Source of the DNA: Hericium rajendrae
Taxonomy: Eukaryota > Basidiomycota > Agaricomycetes > Russulales > Hericiaceae
Assembly (NCBI GenBank): GCA_033439255.1
Contig: CM065881.1
Coordinates: forward strand, 1,364,001 to 1,428,000
Reading direction: 5' to 3'
Length of the DNA stretch: 64,000 bases
This document shows, in pieces, positions 19,197-31,479 of this stretch. Position 1 is the stretch's first letter. Each line of letters begins with the position of its first letter. The notes beneath the pieces are model-generated. The model was not told where the DNA came from, ran no database searches, and saw nothing but the letters and a program-made list of their open reading frames with translations. The position numbers and the translations under genes were made by a program.

Positions 19197-22100
19197 ATGG
19201 CCAAAGGAGATAAAATCATATCGAAGGCCAAAAACGTCGTTGGAAACATCACTATCCCGGTCAATGACTTTGGTTCTCACTCGGCGGGTGCCTCGTCAAC
19301 TTCGGGCACCACGGCCAAGACGCCAGCAGACGAAGGCATCGAATTCTTTGAGTCTGATATCAAGAAAGGAGAACCACCGATTAGAGTCTATGAGCTGCCA
19401 CTAGAGGCTGATGGCGGGCCAAGCAAGGGCAGGGCGGTGTGTATTCTCGATGTTGGCACGGGGACGATGGCTGACCTTCGCTTCAGTATATTCGTCTCCC
19501 TCCCGCTTACACGCCGTACGTTCTACGCGTCTCGTTGGAGGCCGGAACGCCTCCAGCGAGGAATGGTGTCTTTAAAACCGACTTTCCCCTTGACGGCGGC
19601 GTGTTCGACCGCAATAAGTTCGCGGAGAGGCGGTAAGCAACCCTTCTCACATTACTATGCCTCATCTGACGTGATCCTATCCATTCTACTCTAGTTTGCC
19701 TACCGACTTTTCAAAACCCATCCAAATAGACCTTCCTATCTCTCATGCAGGCGCCTTCGCATACTGGATCGAGTACGATGGTGAGATACTCGGCGAGCGC
19801 ATCAAAGGTCGTGAGGGATATTTTAATATAGACCCTTGCCTCAAGACCAAGGCACGCACGCCCATTCTCTCTGCTGACCTGAGGCCTCTCGCTCCCTCAG
19901 AGAATGGTGCTGCATTGCTTCCGAATTTCACGCATCTCCCTCTTTCGGGCGTCTCAGTACTCAGTATCATCTCGAAATGGATGGGTCCCATATCTAAATG
20001 GCCTGCTTTCTTCGAGGAGGCAAGTCATCGCGGTTACAACACACTGCACTGGACACCACTTCAGGAGCGCGGTATTAGTGATTCTCCCTACTCCATCAAA
20101 GACCAGTTGAAGTACGACCCGCGGAATTTTGACAACCAAGAGGACGTCCAGCAAGACGGAGGTGTACAGAAAATGGAGGAGATGCTCAGGCTCGCAAGTC
20201 ATGAATATGGACTGCTCAGTATAACTGACGTGGTGCTGAACCACACAGCAGACAACAGCGAGTGGTTGCAGAAACATCCAGAAGCCGGTCAGTACTTAAC
20301 ATGAATCTGCTCCCTTCGCAGATATGCTCACGTATCTCCAGGTTTCAGTCCAGCGAATTCGCCCCATCTTCTGCCTGCACTCGAGCTAGATGACGCTCTC
20401 CTCGAGTTTTCTGCTTCTCTGGCGTCTCGTGGATTGCCGACAGTCATACGTTCCGCGGAGGACCTCACTTCACTGATGACGGGCCTGCGAGAGTATCTCA
20501 AAGACTTCAATTTCTGGCAGTACTACGTGTTCGATCCCAAGAAGGAAAGGGAAGGCGTGCAGAAGGCTATCAGCGAAGGCCAAAGTAAGAAGTGGGAGGG
20601 TCCGGATCTGCAAGGCAAATCGTCTGCAGAGGTAGCCGACATCCTTCGCTCTCACGAAGGAGGCAAGATTATCCAGGGCCTCTCTACCTATGCCAAGCGG
20701 TTCGGAGTGCATGTAGACCCGGCGGTTGCAGCGGGTATCGTGCAGGCAGCGCAGTTTGATGGTGATGCTGCGGAGGCATGGTCCAAGGTTGTCGAAGTGT
20801 TGAACGTCCCATTATATCGTGAGTGGGAGGACGATACCAACATCGCGATGGAGCATATCCGCAACAGAGTGAAGTACACGCGGCTTGATGACCATGGGCC
20901 AAAGCTTGGCGAGATTTCTAAGAGGTCAGTATCTCTCGCTAACTTAACCTGCAATCTAACTTACGCTCGACTAGGTCGCCTCTTGTAGAATCGTACTTCG
21001 TCCGTGTCCCTGGTGCCGAAAAGGATCCCCACAAGTTCTCCCTGGCTGTCAATGGATGGATGTGGAACGCCGATCCTCTGTCCAACTTCGCTCTGCTCCC
21101 CTCCAAGGCCTATTTCCAACGTACTGTCATCTCCTGGGGTGATTGCGTCAAGCTCAACTATGGGCGCTCCCGCGAGGACTCGCCTTTCCTCTGGGATCAC
21201 ATGACGAAGTATGTTTGCTCACTCGCGCATGCCTTCACTGGCTTCCGACTGGATAATTGCCACTCCACCCCTCTACATGTCGGTACATACCTCCTTGATG
21301 CAGCACGAGCAGTCAATCCTAACCTCTACGTCGTGGCGGAGCTATTTACGGGTTCGGAGGATATGGACACGATCTTCGTGAGCCGACTAGGCATAAACAG
21401 TCTTATCCGCGAAGCTGGGAATGCTTGGGATCCGAAGGAATTCTCGCGCATTGTATGGCGGGATGGCCTTGGGAAACCAATCGGAAGCATGGATGGCGTA
21501 TGTCTTAGCTCGAACTCGTGGATCGCAAGCCCGACGGCTTCTGGAAAAGGCCCTATCCGACCGTGCGTCGTCAGCCCACTCAATGGATCACTTCCACACG
21601 CACTGCTCTACGACCAGACGCATGACAATGAGACAACGTCGCACAAGCGCAGCCCCGAGGACTGCTTGTCGACAGCTGGGATAGTGGCGTTTGCATGGTG
21701 CGGCACAGGAAGCGTAAAAGGCTTTGATGAGGTATACCCGAAGCTGCTCGAACTGGTCACGGAGAAGAGGGCGTACGAGCTTGTTGGGCTCGGTCCGGAG
21801 GACGAGGGTGACAAATATACCACGAGCGGCATCGCGAAGGCTAAACGGATATTGAATAATCTGCACCGGGAGATGGTGCTTGGCGGGTTTGAGGAAGGAC
21901 ATGTTCATCAAGAGAACGATGTAAGTCTGGTTCACTTTTATACATGTAAAGATGTTAATCTTGGCATCATCCAGTATCTTGTCTTGCATCGCGTACAGCC
22001 AAACAGCCAAAAAGGATACCTGCTGGTGGCTCATACGGCATTCGGTTATACCAAAGGCTCGAAAGATCGCGGCTACAGTACGCATAGCGTTCTTTTGCAT

Positions 22101-24561
22101 TGGAAAATATGCTAAAGCTGATGGATTTCCAGTCGAACCCATCAAACTCCGTCGCTCGAAAGCCAAGTTCGTCTTCGGAGCGAGTACTGAGTTCGCCCCT
22201 TACATTGACGATCCGACGACCATCAAGGGAACCCCATCCAAGCTGATTCCCATATCCCCCGTAATTCCTCAGGAAGGCAGCGACGGTGATGGCCCATATT
22301 CGGACATTGTTGTGCCAGAGTATTTCCCGCCAGGAAGTATCATGATTTTTGAGACCCAGCTTCAAGACCTTGATGCTACGCTAGACACATTCTGCAGCTC
22401 GGGCGCAGAAGAGGCATTTAAGGATCTGGACCTTGTTGATCTCAATATTGTCTTATTCCGATCGGATGGCGAAGAGCTCGATGCAACGCGCGGGGAGAGC
22501 GGCGCCTATGATATCACCAATGGTCTCGGCAAGTTGACATACTGTGGTCTACAGGGCTTTATGCACCCGCTTCGTCCCGTCATGGCTCACAATGATCTTG
22601 GGCATCCGATCTGCGAACACTTGCGAGCGGGGACGTGGGCGCTGGACTACATCTATGCACGTCTAATGAAGCAAGCCACGGATCGACCCCACCTCGCCAA
22701 GGCGGCAGAGTGGTTCCTCGAGCGCTTTGATCGTGTTAAGGCAAGCGTACCACCGTATCTGCGACCGAAGTACTTTGCGCTGGTGATATCGGCGGCATAC
22801 AAAGGTGCACGCCAGGCGGCCATCGAGCAGTGCTCCGACTTCGTGGCCTCTGGTCACTCCTTCACGCACGATCTTGCGCTGGTCGCGGTGCAGATGCACG
22901 GTCTTGTTTTGTCCGCATCGCTTGACCCTGCGAAGCCCACCCCATCTCTCGCGGCTGGTCTGCCCCACTTTGCCTCAGGCTGGGCACGGTGCTGGGGTCG
23001 CGACGTGTTCATCTCATTGCGCGGCTTGTTCTTGACCACAGGCAACTTTGAGTTCGCCAAGCGGCACATATTAGCGTTCGCGTCTACCCTCAAGCACGGG
23101 CTGATCCCGAACCTGCTCGACTCCGTACGAAACCCAAGGTACAACTCCCGCGACTCACCATGGTTCATGCTGCAGAATATCCAAGACTACGTTGCGAAGG
23201 CGCCAGAGGGCCTTGCGATACTTTCCGAAGTCGTGAAGCGTCGCTTCCCGAAGGACGACACATGGGTGGCCTGGAACGACCCGCGCGCGTATGCAGAATC
23301 GAGCACGCTCGCGGAGATCGTACAGGAAATCGTACAGCGCCATGCGAGTGGCATCTCGTTCCGAGAGCATAACGCGGGCCCAAACCTCGACATGCAGATG
23401 CGGGACGAGGGCTTTAACATCGAAATCAAGGTGGATTGGAGCACGGGGCTCATTCATGGCGGGAATGCGTACAATTGCGGCACATGGATGGACAAGATGG
23501 GCGAGTCGGTCAAGGCGGGAACCAAGGGGCTGCCGGGGACACCGAGGGATGGCGCACCGATTGAAATCACTGGGCTGGTGAAGAGCACGTTGAGATGGCT
23601 GAACGAGCTCTCTGCGAAGGGGAAGTTCCCGTTCAAGGGCGTGGAGGCTGAGAGTGAGTCTTCATACCGACTGGTCTCTTCGTTTTGGCTGACTTGGGGG
23701 CGTCAGTTGACGGAAAGCGCCGCCTTGTGTCCTACAAGGAGTGGAACGATCTCATTCAACAGTCTTTCGAGAAGGCCTATTACGTTCCCATCGGTAAGTC
23801 ATGACTTTTGTCCAAGATGCTTATGTCTCACTCTGCTCAGATCCGGCCGAGGACTCGAAGTACTTCATCACCTCGTCGCTGGTTAACCGTCGCGGGATCT
23901 ACAAGGACGTCTTTGGGTCCGGGCCTGGGCGCGAATGGTCTGATTACCAGTTCAGGGCCAACTTCCCGATCGCGATGACAGTCGCTCCGGAGCTGTTCGA
24001 TCCCAATCATGCCCTGGGCGCCCTTGAGCTCGCGGACCAGGTGCTCAGGGCGCCTTTGGGCATGAGGACGCTCGACCCGAGCGACCAGCAGTACCGCCCT
24101 TATTACGACAACGCCAACGATTCGGACGACGCGGCGACTGCGAAAGGGCGGAATTACCACCAGGTACGTGGTGCCCCTGGCTCAGGTTTTTGCGTTGCTG
24201 AGCGCGTGCTGCAGGGCCCGGAGTGGGGCTGGCCGCTTGGCTTCTTCCTGCGCGCGTACCTGCACTTCGACACGGCCGTCGGAGCAGGCAAGGACGTGAG
24301 TTTTTTTCTCTTGTCGCTTGCGTCTGGGTAATGTTGGCTGACAAGGTTGCTGGCGCGAAGAATGCGATCGTGACGCTCCACCATGTGCATGATGCTCTGC
24401 TTCCCATGCGAGCGCACATCCGGAGCGACACTTGGGCGGGCCTGCCGGAGCTGACGAACAAGGACGGCGCGTTCTGCTTCGACTCGTGCCCGACGCAGGC
24501 GTGGAGCGCCAGCACGGTGCTGGACTGTTTGGAGGACGTGCACAATCTGTCGGACGCCTAG
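19197..24561 (+). CDS. GDB1: Glycogen debranching enzyme (4-alpha-glucanotransferase / amylo-1,6-glucosidase)
   Basis: About eleven exons encode a protein of roughly 1,600 residues, a little longer than animal AGL. It moves maltotriosyl units off glycogen branches and then hydrolyses the remaining alpha-1,6-linked glucose in the cytosol. The GH13 transferase half shows [13 protein letters not shown], the nucleophile aspartate in [20 protein letters not shown], the acid/base glutamate in [13 protein letters not shown], and [16 protein letters not shown] with the third carboxylate. The GH133 glucosidase half contains [54 protein letters not shown] and TWMDKMGES. It ends [14 protein letters not shown]. 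All key blocks are present and the frame is maintained, so it looks functional. The N-terminal 45 residues are basic then Ser/Thr-rich and not family-conserved. Confidence 0.93.
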
Positions 24562-25137
24562 ACGGGCGCCATCTGCTGCCTCCTTCATGATGGTCGAGCA
24601 TGGGCCGTTGTGTTTTGATCTTATACCTTGTCTTCCGTCGTGTCTCAGTAGATAAGAAACAACCGTCTGTCCTTGTTCTGTTCAGCAGACATATTTCTCG
24701 ATCCCTATATTGTACCTCGGAAATTGTTCGGAGGGTCCTGTACATTTTAAATTATTTTAGCCGTTTGACTTGGTGTCTTTCCATTTGCTCGCGGTTTGAT
24801 TGCCGCGCAAAGCGAAATTTGACACGACTTTGCGATGATCAGGCACTCCGAGAAAAGCTGAATCTTAAAGCGTTGCAAGGGCCTTGAAAAAATCCGCATG
24901 TAAAATGCCAATGGACTATATGCTACAACTACGAGGTATCGTGGGGGTGCAGAATAAATATGCTGTACAGTAACTTGCATGGAGATGCATAATACGATCA
25001 GGGGTGCTAGGGAACTGGCGGCAGTGGTGACGATATCAGAGGAGGGAAGGCGAGGTGAGGTAAAAGGTGCGGTGTACAGTGCCAATGAGATGAGGATCGA
25101 TGCCCGTCGCAGCGACAGGAGGAAGCGACTGAAGAAA
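24562..25137. other. Convergent 3' region (GDB1 and SGF73)
   Basis: About 580 bp of AT-rich sequence between two stop codons, holding the 3' untranslated ends of both genes. No ORF or repeat of note. Confidence 0.55.
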
Positions 25138-26352
25138 TCATGGTCCACCCGAACCCAGTCGCGCCGCAGCGCCCGCAGCGGCGATGCTGGACACGCCGCC
25201 GCCCTTCATGAGCGCGCCAGCGAAGAGGTCGCGGCAGTTGCGCAGGCGCTCGCGGCGCAGGACGAACCAGCTGCCGGCGTCGCACGGCACTGCGAGCGGC
25301 ACGCCCAGCACGCCGCGCTCGGTCGCGACGCGCACGCTCTTCGCCATCGTCTCGAGCTCGTCCTCCGAGTCGACCTCCGCAAGGTTCTCCTGCGCGTCGT
25401 CCTCCGCCACCGCGGCGCCGTGCTTAGCATTGCCGGCCCCCGCGCCGGGCGCCGCGGCGGCAGCGGCGGGCGCGGCCTTCTTCTTCTTGGTGGTGGCCTT
25501 GAGCTGCTCGAGCTGGGCCTCGGCGCCGGGCTGGGAGAGGTCGATGCCCTTCTTGCGTGCGAGCTCCTCGAGCTCGCGCTGCTTGCGCTCGCGCTTCTCG
25601 CGCTCCTTCTTCTCCTTGCGCTCCTTCTTGCTCTCGCGCTTGACGGGCTCGACGAAGTTGGGGTTGTTCGCGCGGTTCCACTCGAGGAGGAGCTCGTCGT
25701 ACGGGCGCGAGCGGCCCTGCACGGCGCGCTTCGCGCCCATCGAGTGCGACTTGCACGTGAGCGAGCGCGAGCACTGCAGGTTCTTGTCGTTGATGACGCC
25801 GCACTGCTTGTCGAGGTCGACGGGGCCCTTGAGGCGGCCCTTGGTCACCTTGGTCGCGGGCTTGGCCTTTTTGGGCTTTGGCGCGCCGGACTCGGGCGGC
25901 TCGGACTCGTCGGCCTTGCGCTTTTTGCCTTTGGCTGGGGGAGGTGAGCGCGGGGAAGAGTGGAGGAGGGGGCGGACGCACCGGCGGTGTCTTCGACTTT
26001 GCCTTTGGCGCCGTTCTTGCCGAGACGGACGAGCCTGCATGTCTCTGGAGGGGGAAGCGCATCAGGGCCGATGGACGCGATCTTGGTAGAAATGGCACGC
26101 ACCTGCGTGCTCGGCGGCGGCACTACGGAGGATGGGCTTTAAACAGAGCTTGCACTGCACGATGCCGATGTCGGACGCGCTCCTCAGTGGGTCGGCGCCA
26201 AAGATCTTCATGTCGCGCGCGGATAGCCATGATGTGGGGGGAGAGTCGGGTGTGCTGAGCGACGACGACGGGGACTGTGCGGGCGGTGAGGACGGGAGTT
26301 GATCGAAGGAAAAGGGGGGCGGGGACGGGGAGCCCTTGAGATTGAAGGACAT
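25138..26352 (-). CDS. SGF73: SAGA deubiquitinase-module subunit SGF73 / ataxin-7-like (SCA7 domain)
   Basis: Three exons. The N-terminus is Pro/Ser-rich and contains a small zinc finger, [20 protein letters not shown], completed across an intron as HAETC (Cx2C...Hx3C). A basic linker ([12 protein letters not shown]) leads to the SCA7 domain: [40 protein letters not shown] and [14 protein letters not shown], with the Cys and His zinc ligands in place. A highly charged coiled coil follows ([20 protein letters not shown]), then an Ala-rich tail ending ARLGSGGP. In yeast the SCA7 protein anchors the Ubp8 deubiquitinase module to SAGA. The start at 26352 is the first ATG before the conserved [10 protein letters not shown] block. 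A long plus-strand ORF across it is a GC-rich shadow. Confidence 0.88.
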
Positions 26353-27380
26353 GGTGGCGGGATGAGAGTTGCCACGCGACATTACGCAACCCAATGCGGC
26401 AAATCAATTGTTTTGCGGGTCGCGCGGCATATTGACGGGACCCACTCCCTTGGGTCGCAGACGTCGACGTCCTGACCGTCAATCATTGTCCTTCCCCGAC
26501 ATTTCGTGAAACGGATTGCTTGAAACCGCCCAGCACGTCTTCAAAAACAGTCAGGGCCCGAGAGAGTCGTCTCTAACGCTGATAGACTGTGCGCAGAACG
26601 ACTGCCATACTTGATCTGACGGAGGCAATACGAAGACCTGGCCTCCGTCTCAATTCAATTATCTCGGCAACACCCTTTCTTTCTCTTCCATTCCGCCAGC
26701 GTCGCTGCGTCCTTACTCCGGAAGTCCTCTCATAATCTCCCATAATCCATCCTTGACATGGGCTTACATCCAAGCATCCGTTGCGATGTCTGTTCTCCAC
26801 GCTGCTCTAAGCAAGCGAGCGCCGCCAAGCATCATCAGGGCCCGGTTACTTAACATCTGTTTGGCATGTCTCAGTTTCCTTCTTGTCAGAACATTGATCG
26901 TGCCGGGACCCGACTCGTCAGCAGATCCTGAGAACTTTTCAATCATCTGTCGTGATGGAGAAGACATCATGCCCGCAACGGACCCTTCCTGCCCATTTCG
27001 CCGGTTTTTCTTTCCCCTTCTTTGCCTTCCTTTTCTCGAAGATTGACCCATCTCCATAAGGATCGCATGGCACATTCGCACTAGGCAAGGTTTCCAGTCC
27101 GACGCACAAAACGAGGTCTTTTATATCATCGCTGTCCTGGGGTGTCTCCGCCGTCCTTCTTAGGCGGCGCATTAGCCAAAAAGCGATTACTGCCTTGGTC
27201 TCCTGCCGGTGTGTGCACAATCCGCGGACCTCCCTGGGATTACGGCAAACTTTGATCATCCAGACGCCCATCAAAATCCGTACGTCCTGCCTTTCTCTGA
27301 CACCTTCTCTCCCACCAACGTCCCAGCTCGTCTTGCAGTTTTCTGATTCTCCATCCCCACCGCGTGCACAGGTCGCTCTT
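26353..27380. other. Divergent intergenic region between SGF73 and the FAD monooxygenase
   Basis: About 1 kb of promoter sequence. In the frame of the FAD monooxygenase the reading frame stays open from 27195, but codons before 27381 look non-coding (pyrimidine-rich with a CACCGCGTGCACAG that could be an intron end). No other feature seen. Confidence 0.5.
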
Positions 27381-29766
27381 ATGTCGGAGTCTTTTTCTCA
27401 TCGCACTGGCAACCCCGCGCGGTCCTCCGGGCGACACGGTTCCGAGCGTCTCCATGGTCCAGGGTCTGTCAGCAGCGGCATCAGCCATGCTCGTGGCAGC
27501 GCTAACGACGCCCTCGACGAGACGCTCCAAAACGGCACCTCCTCCCCTTCTCCCACCTTCTCGCCCCTTACTTCCATCACGAGCCACTTCAATCAGTGGC
27601 AGAACCGCCTGCGCCAAGCGCGCTTCAGAGGACCGAACAGCGAAGCGTCCGACAGTTCCTCTCTCTCACCACAGCCCTCCGAACGACTGCCCCGCGCGAG
27701 CACCTCCTCTCGCTCCCCAGTCGCACCCCCGCGTCCCGAAAAGACCACCATGAACCGGCAAGCAGCGCTACAGATCGATTTCATCATTGTGGGCGGCGGT
27801 GGGTGCCCATTTATATCGGCTACCGTCAGGAAACACTAACGCTCAATTTGCCGTCTGTTCCTTCATTGCGCCGTTACGCGAGCAGGCATTGCAGGTCTCG
27901 CCTCCGCATATGCACTAGCCTCATCCGGCCACCGCGTACGTGTCCTTGAAAAGCTGCCCGGCCTGCAGCAGCCTGCGGGCGGCGTGCGTATACCACCGAA
28001 CTTGACCAAAATCCTGCTCGAATGGGGCCTGCACGATGAGCTCGTGCGCCGCGGCTCCAAAGTACGGCCGACGAACCTCGAGTCCTGTGCGTGTCTCTGT
28101 ATCTTCGTCCCTGTCTACTCACTGACACCCTGTAGTTGAGACGGGCGAGATCATCGGCTATCTCGAATGGCAGGAAGACGTGATGAAGGAGAGCGGCGCG
28201 CCGTTTTTCATGCTCCATGTGCGTGCGCTTGCGTGCCTGCCTGTGCTCGTGCCCTGACAGTGACGGGCGCTCAGCACCAGGATCTATATGAGATGCTCTA
28301 TAACCTCGCGACAGCAGCGGGCGCGCAGATCCTGTTTGACAGCACCGTCGAGACGGTGACGCCGCCGCCCGTCGCGGAGTCGCAGGACAGCTCGCCGGCA
28401 GACACGCCCGCGATCGGCACGCTGCAACTCGGCGGTGGCCCCACGCCATCGACCTCCGGGAAGGAGACGCTGGGCAACCGCACGGCGCCGGCGCCGCGCG
28501 CGAAGGTCACGCTGACGGATGGGCGCGCGTTCGAGGCGGACGTGGTCGTGGGTGCGGACGGGCCGCGCAGCTTCGTGCGGCGGTTTGTCGAGGAGGACGA
28601 GGTCGAGGAGAGCTGGACGGGCATGAATGTGTATTCGGGGACGCTGCCGATGTCGGAGATGCAGAGCCATCCGCTCCTGCGCGAGATATTGGAGCTGGGC
28701 TGGCCGATGTGGATGGGCGACCAGCGGAGTGCTATGGGTGCGTTTTGCGCGCTTCGTTTTCACGTGCATTCGCTGATGATGTGTTCAGGCTATCGCATAG
28801 TATGCATTTTTCGTCTGATTCTGTGGATCATGTGTTCATTGATGATGGGTTGCAGCGCAACGATGCCGAGTTCGCAGTGCATGTCTGGTGGACCGAGGAC
28901 CTGCAGGGCGCCTCCGAGGGCTGGGACATCGCGATTCCGGCAAGCCATATCCTAAAATACGACAACATGGAACCACGGTGCGTTTGTCTTCCTTATCGCG
29001 TCATGATCCCTTGTTTGGATCATTGCATGCTTATCACCGATGACGCCGAGCTGTACTGACAGTTCCTCGGGGGGCTCCGCAGACTACGAATGCTATTTGA
29101 GCGCATGAAGACGCTCTCGCGCGAGCAGTTCACGGAGCGCCCCGCGCTCGAAGACTGGGTCGACGCGTCCGAGCGAATAGTGCTCATCGGCGAGGCCGCG
29201 CATCCACTGATGGTGCGTCTGCTCCACCCTCTCCCGCTGATCATCATCACTAATAACCCATCTCCCTCCGTCTCCCTTCCCCGCATCACTTCATTTCCCG
29301 ACAGCCCTGCGGCACGCACGGCTGCAGCCTCGCCGTCGAGGACGCCGCGGTGCTCGGCAGCCTCTTCTCGCACCTGCGCAGCGCAGACCAGATCGCGACG
29401 CTGCTCTACGCGTACCAGGACCTGCGGCAGGCGCGCGCGCGCGCGCTGGACCACCTCGAGCTGTCGAACGCGGGGCTGTGCTGGTTCCCGCCCGGGCCTG
29501 AGCGCGCCGCGCGCGACGCGAGCATGCGGCAGAGCCGCCGCACGGGGCAGGACCACTGGGACGACAGCGCGCTCGAGGACCAGTGGGGCGTCATCTCGGA
29601 GGTGTGGGGGTACCATGCGCTCGATGCGGCCGAGGACTGGTGGGTGCAGTGGGGGCTGCTGCGCGAGCGCGCGATGTTTGGAAGCGATGCGGCCGCGATT
29701 CGGTTTGATCATCTTGAGGTTAGTACGGTCAGTGTGGATGCGCCGGCGGGGGTAGGTCGGGATTAG
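27381..29766 (+). CDS. FAD-dependent monooxygenase, salicylate hydroxylase-like
   Basis: A multi-exon flavoprotein hydroxylase. The FAD dinucleotide fold is FIIVGGGIAGLASAYALASS followed by HRVRVLEK. A second motif, VVVGADGPRSFVRRFV, corresponds to the family DG motif, and IVLIGEAAHPLMPCGTHGCS to the GDAAH ribityl-binding motif. Family members hydroxylate aromatic or polyketide substrates with NAD(P)H and O2. From the first ATG (27381) a Ser/Pro-rich stretch of about 123 residues precedes the fold. A second in-frame ATG at 27750 has a strong context (ACCACCATGA) and would start the protein at MNRQAALQIDF, the usual family start. A charged insert (AVESQDSSPADTPA-like) and the large C-terminal region (WFPPGPERAAR, DDSALEDQWG) complete it. 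Substrate unknown. Confidence 0.82.
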
Positions 29767-29908
29767 AGTTGGATGTATATTGTGTATTTTGTTGCTATAT
29801 ATGCTTTGTCATGGTTCACTACTGGAGAGGTGTTGCATTCTGCCAGGCTGCCTCTCTGCCTTCTGAAGAATTTCCTCATTATATAAAATAATTGGGAGCA
29901 TTTTCAAC
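29767..29908. other. 3' end of FAD monooxygenase gene
   Basis: AT-rich sequence with the 3' untranslated end. It ends in an A/T-rich stretch (CATTATATAAAATAATTGGG) just upstream of the tRNA gene, a usual setting for tRNA transcription initiation. Confidence 0.4.
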
Positions 29909-29979
29909 GCATTAATGGGGTAGTGGTAACCTGGGTCGTTGCCATCGACCCGCCGGGGGTTCGATTCCCCCTTAATGCA
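29909..29979 (+). tRNA. tRNA-Gly (GCC)
   Basis: A 71-nt sequence including the discriminator A folds as a cloverleaf. The acceptor stem pairs GCATTAA with TTAATGC. The B box GGTTCGATTCC is perfect and the A-box region is TAGTGGTAAC. The anticodon stem GGTCG/CGACC closes the loop TTGCCAT, giving anticodon GCC, which reads GGC and GGT glycine codons. No intron is present. A run of five T follows 23 nt downstream. Confidence 0.95.
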
Positions 29980-30001
29980 CCTACATAATTTCCGATGGAA
30001 C

Positions 30002-30006
30002 TTTTT
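30002..30006 (+). terminator. Pol III T-run terminator of tRNA-Gly
   Basis: TTTTT lies 23 nt after the tRNA 3' end, with a second T-run (TTTTT) just beyond at 30009-30013. Confidence 0.7.
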
Positions 30007-30279
30007 CCTTTTTGCTTGACCATTTTACTTCGTTATTCATGCACATGTTGGGCGAGGCAAAGGCGGTCAGAGCATAGGTGTGAATAATGATTAAAAGTAG
30101 GAGAACGAATTTTTGCGGCCAAAGCCCAGTGCAGAAGTTCAATGCCCCTTTCGGTCACCCAAGATAACAAAAATTCGACTGTCTATTTACAACTCTTTCT
30201 GTCCTTTCGACATTGTGATCTACAGTACACATAGTTACCGCGCTCATCCGCACACTGTCCAATGAAGCCTAGCACACGT

Positions 30280-31479
30280 TCAATATTTTCCTGCCTTCGC
30301 GTTCGCGATGTTCTCTAGATTGGCCTTGACGTCTTGACCTAGAAGTGATACCTGAGGGCATAGTCCGGCGAGCATCTGCTTCGCTTGAGCGTTCATTCTG
30401 TCCAGCTGTCCCATCCGCTTCTCTTCTACATTCGCACGGAGAGCATCGGCCTCCCGGCGGGATCGGGACAAGAGCTCGAGCGCGAACGCCAGCTGCTCCG
30501 AGATGGTCTTCGCTTGTTCGTCCATATCGACGGCTTTCTGATTAAGACGCTGCATTATAGGCCAGCGCGCAACAGCTACGAAAGGAAGCGAACGTCAGAA
30601 ACACGCCGGGGGGGGGATTTGTCCAGATGACATACCGTCCCACATGATTTGTTTCTGGCTTGGAGGTTGTGCTTGTGCGAAGCGTGCGTTCTCCTGTTCG
30701 GAATAGATCATCGTTTGAAGCATGTCCTGAGACTCCTTCACTGTCCGCCGACGATTCTTTGCCTTCTGCTTTCTCCGCTCCCTGCCCTGCAGATCGCGGA
30801 GAGCCGCTTCGAGCCGCTTCGAGTGGTCTCGAGCTGTTGACCGTTTCTGTGGGAGGTGAGTCGGGCTCGCTTGGGGTGTAGAAGCAACGGATGCTCCTTC
30901 CGATGTGTAACACGAGGGAGAGGGACTTTGAGGCTTTGGGCTCCGCGGTATTGCGGTAGTATTGTCTGAGCGGGATTCATTCGACGTCCCCAGGACAGTT
31001 TCCCAGAATGCGTGGAATGACTTGTCATCGGTCGTAGTCGTCGCTGGGTAGCTAGAAGATGCAGAACAGGTAGCAGAGACACTGGGGGCAGCTGCTGACA
31101 GGCCGTAGGCGGTGTTGCTTGCGGCGATCGGGAAAGCATGATTAGACGAGTGGGGCCGTATATTGCTCGTTGCTGGGGAGTCTACACCAGGGTAGGATTT
31201 AATGATCGACGGGCCAGAAAATGCCGGACTCGAGAGCCCAAGCGTGTCGTATCCAGCCTGGGAACGCAGAGACCTGTTGTTCATCGGCCAGTCCGACTGA
31301 GAGTGCGTCCTTGGCGTCTCCGTCTCGGTAGGAGACTGAGCGTGCGCCGGAGAACCGAGCGCGTCCTGCTGGGATATATCATAGTGATCGAATGGATATG
31401 ACGGGTTGAAATCGCCTAGAGGAGCTTGCTGTGTCTGTCGAACGTGAATTCCCGAATCTTGTTGTTGCGGAGAGGACAT
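30280..31479 (-). CDS. Unrecognised Ser/Pro-rich protein with basic and coiled-coil C-terminal region
   Basis: Two exons with one short intron (donor GTATGTC, acceptor TTCGTAG near 30575-30640). The first roughly 200 residues are Ser/Pro/Thr/Gln-rich and look disordered (SSPQQQDSGIHVRQTQQAPL). A basic stretch follows (SKRLEAALRDLQGRERRKQK, AKNRRRTVKESQDML). The last 95 residues form a predicted coiled coil of heptad-like Leu/Ala/Met positions (MDEQAKTISEQLAFALELLS, ANVEEKRMGQLDRMNAQAKQ) ending NAKAGKY. No known domain is apparent. The layout could fit a coiled-coil adaptor or a nuclear factor, but I assign no function. It is divergent from PAT1 across 1.1 kb. Confidence 0.7.

Noticed and set aside
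25184-26089. 301-aa plus-strand ORF
   Set aside because: Antisense shadow of SGF73; GC-rich third positions leave the other strand open. No family features.
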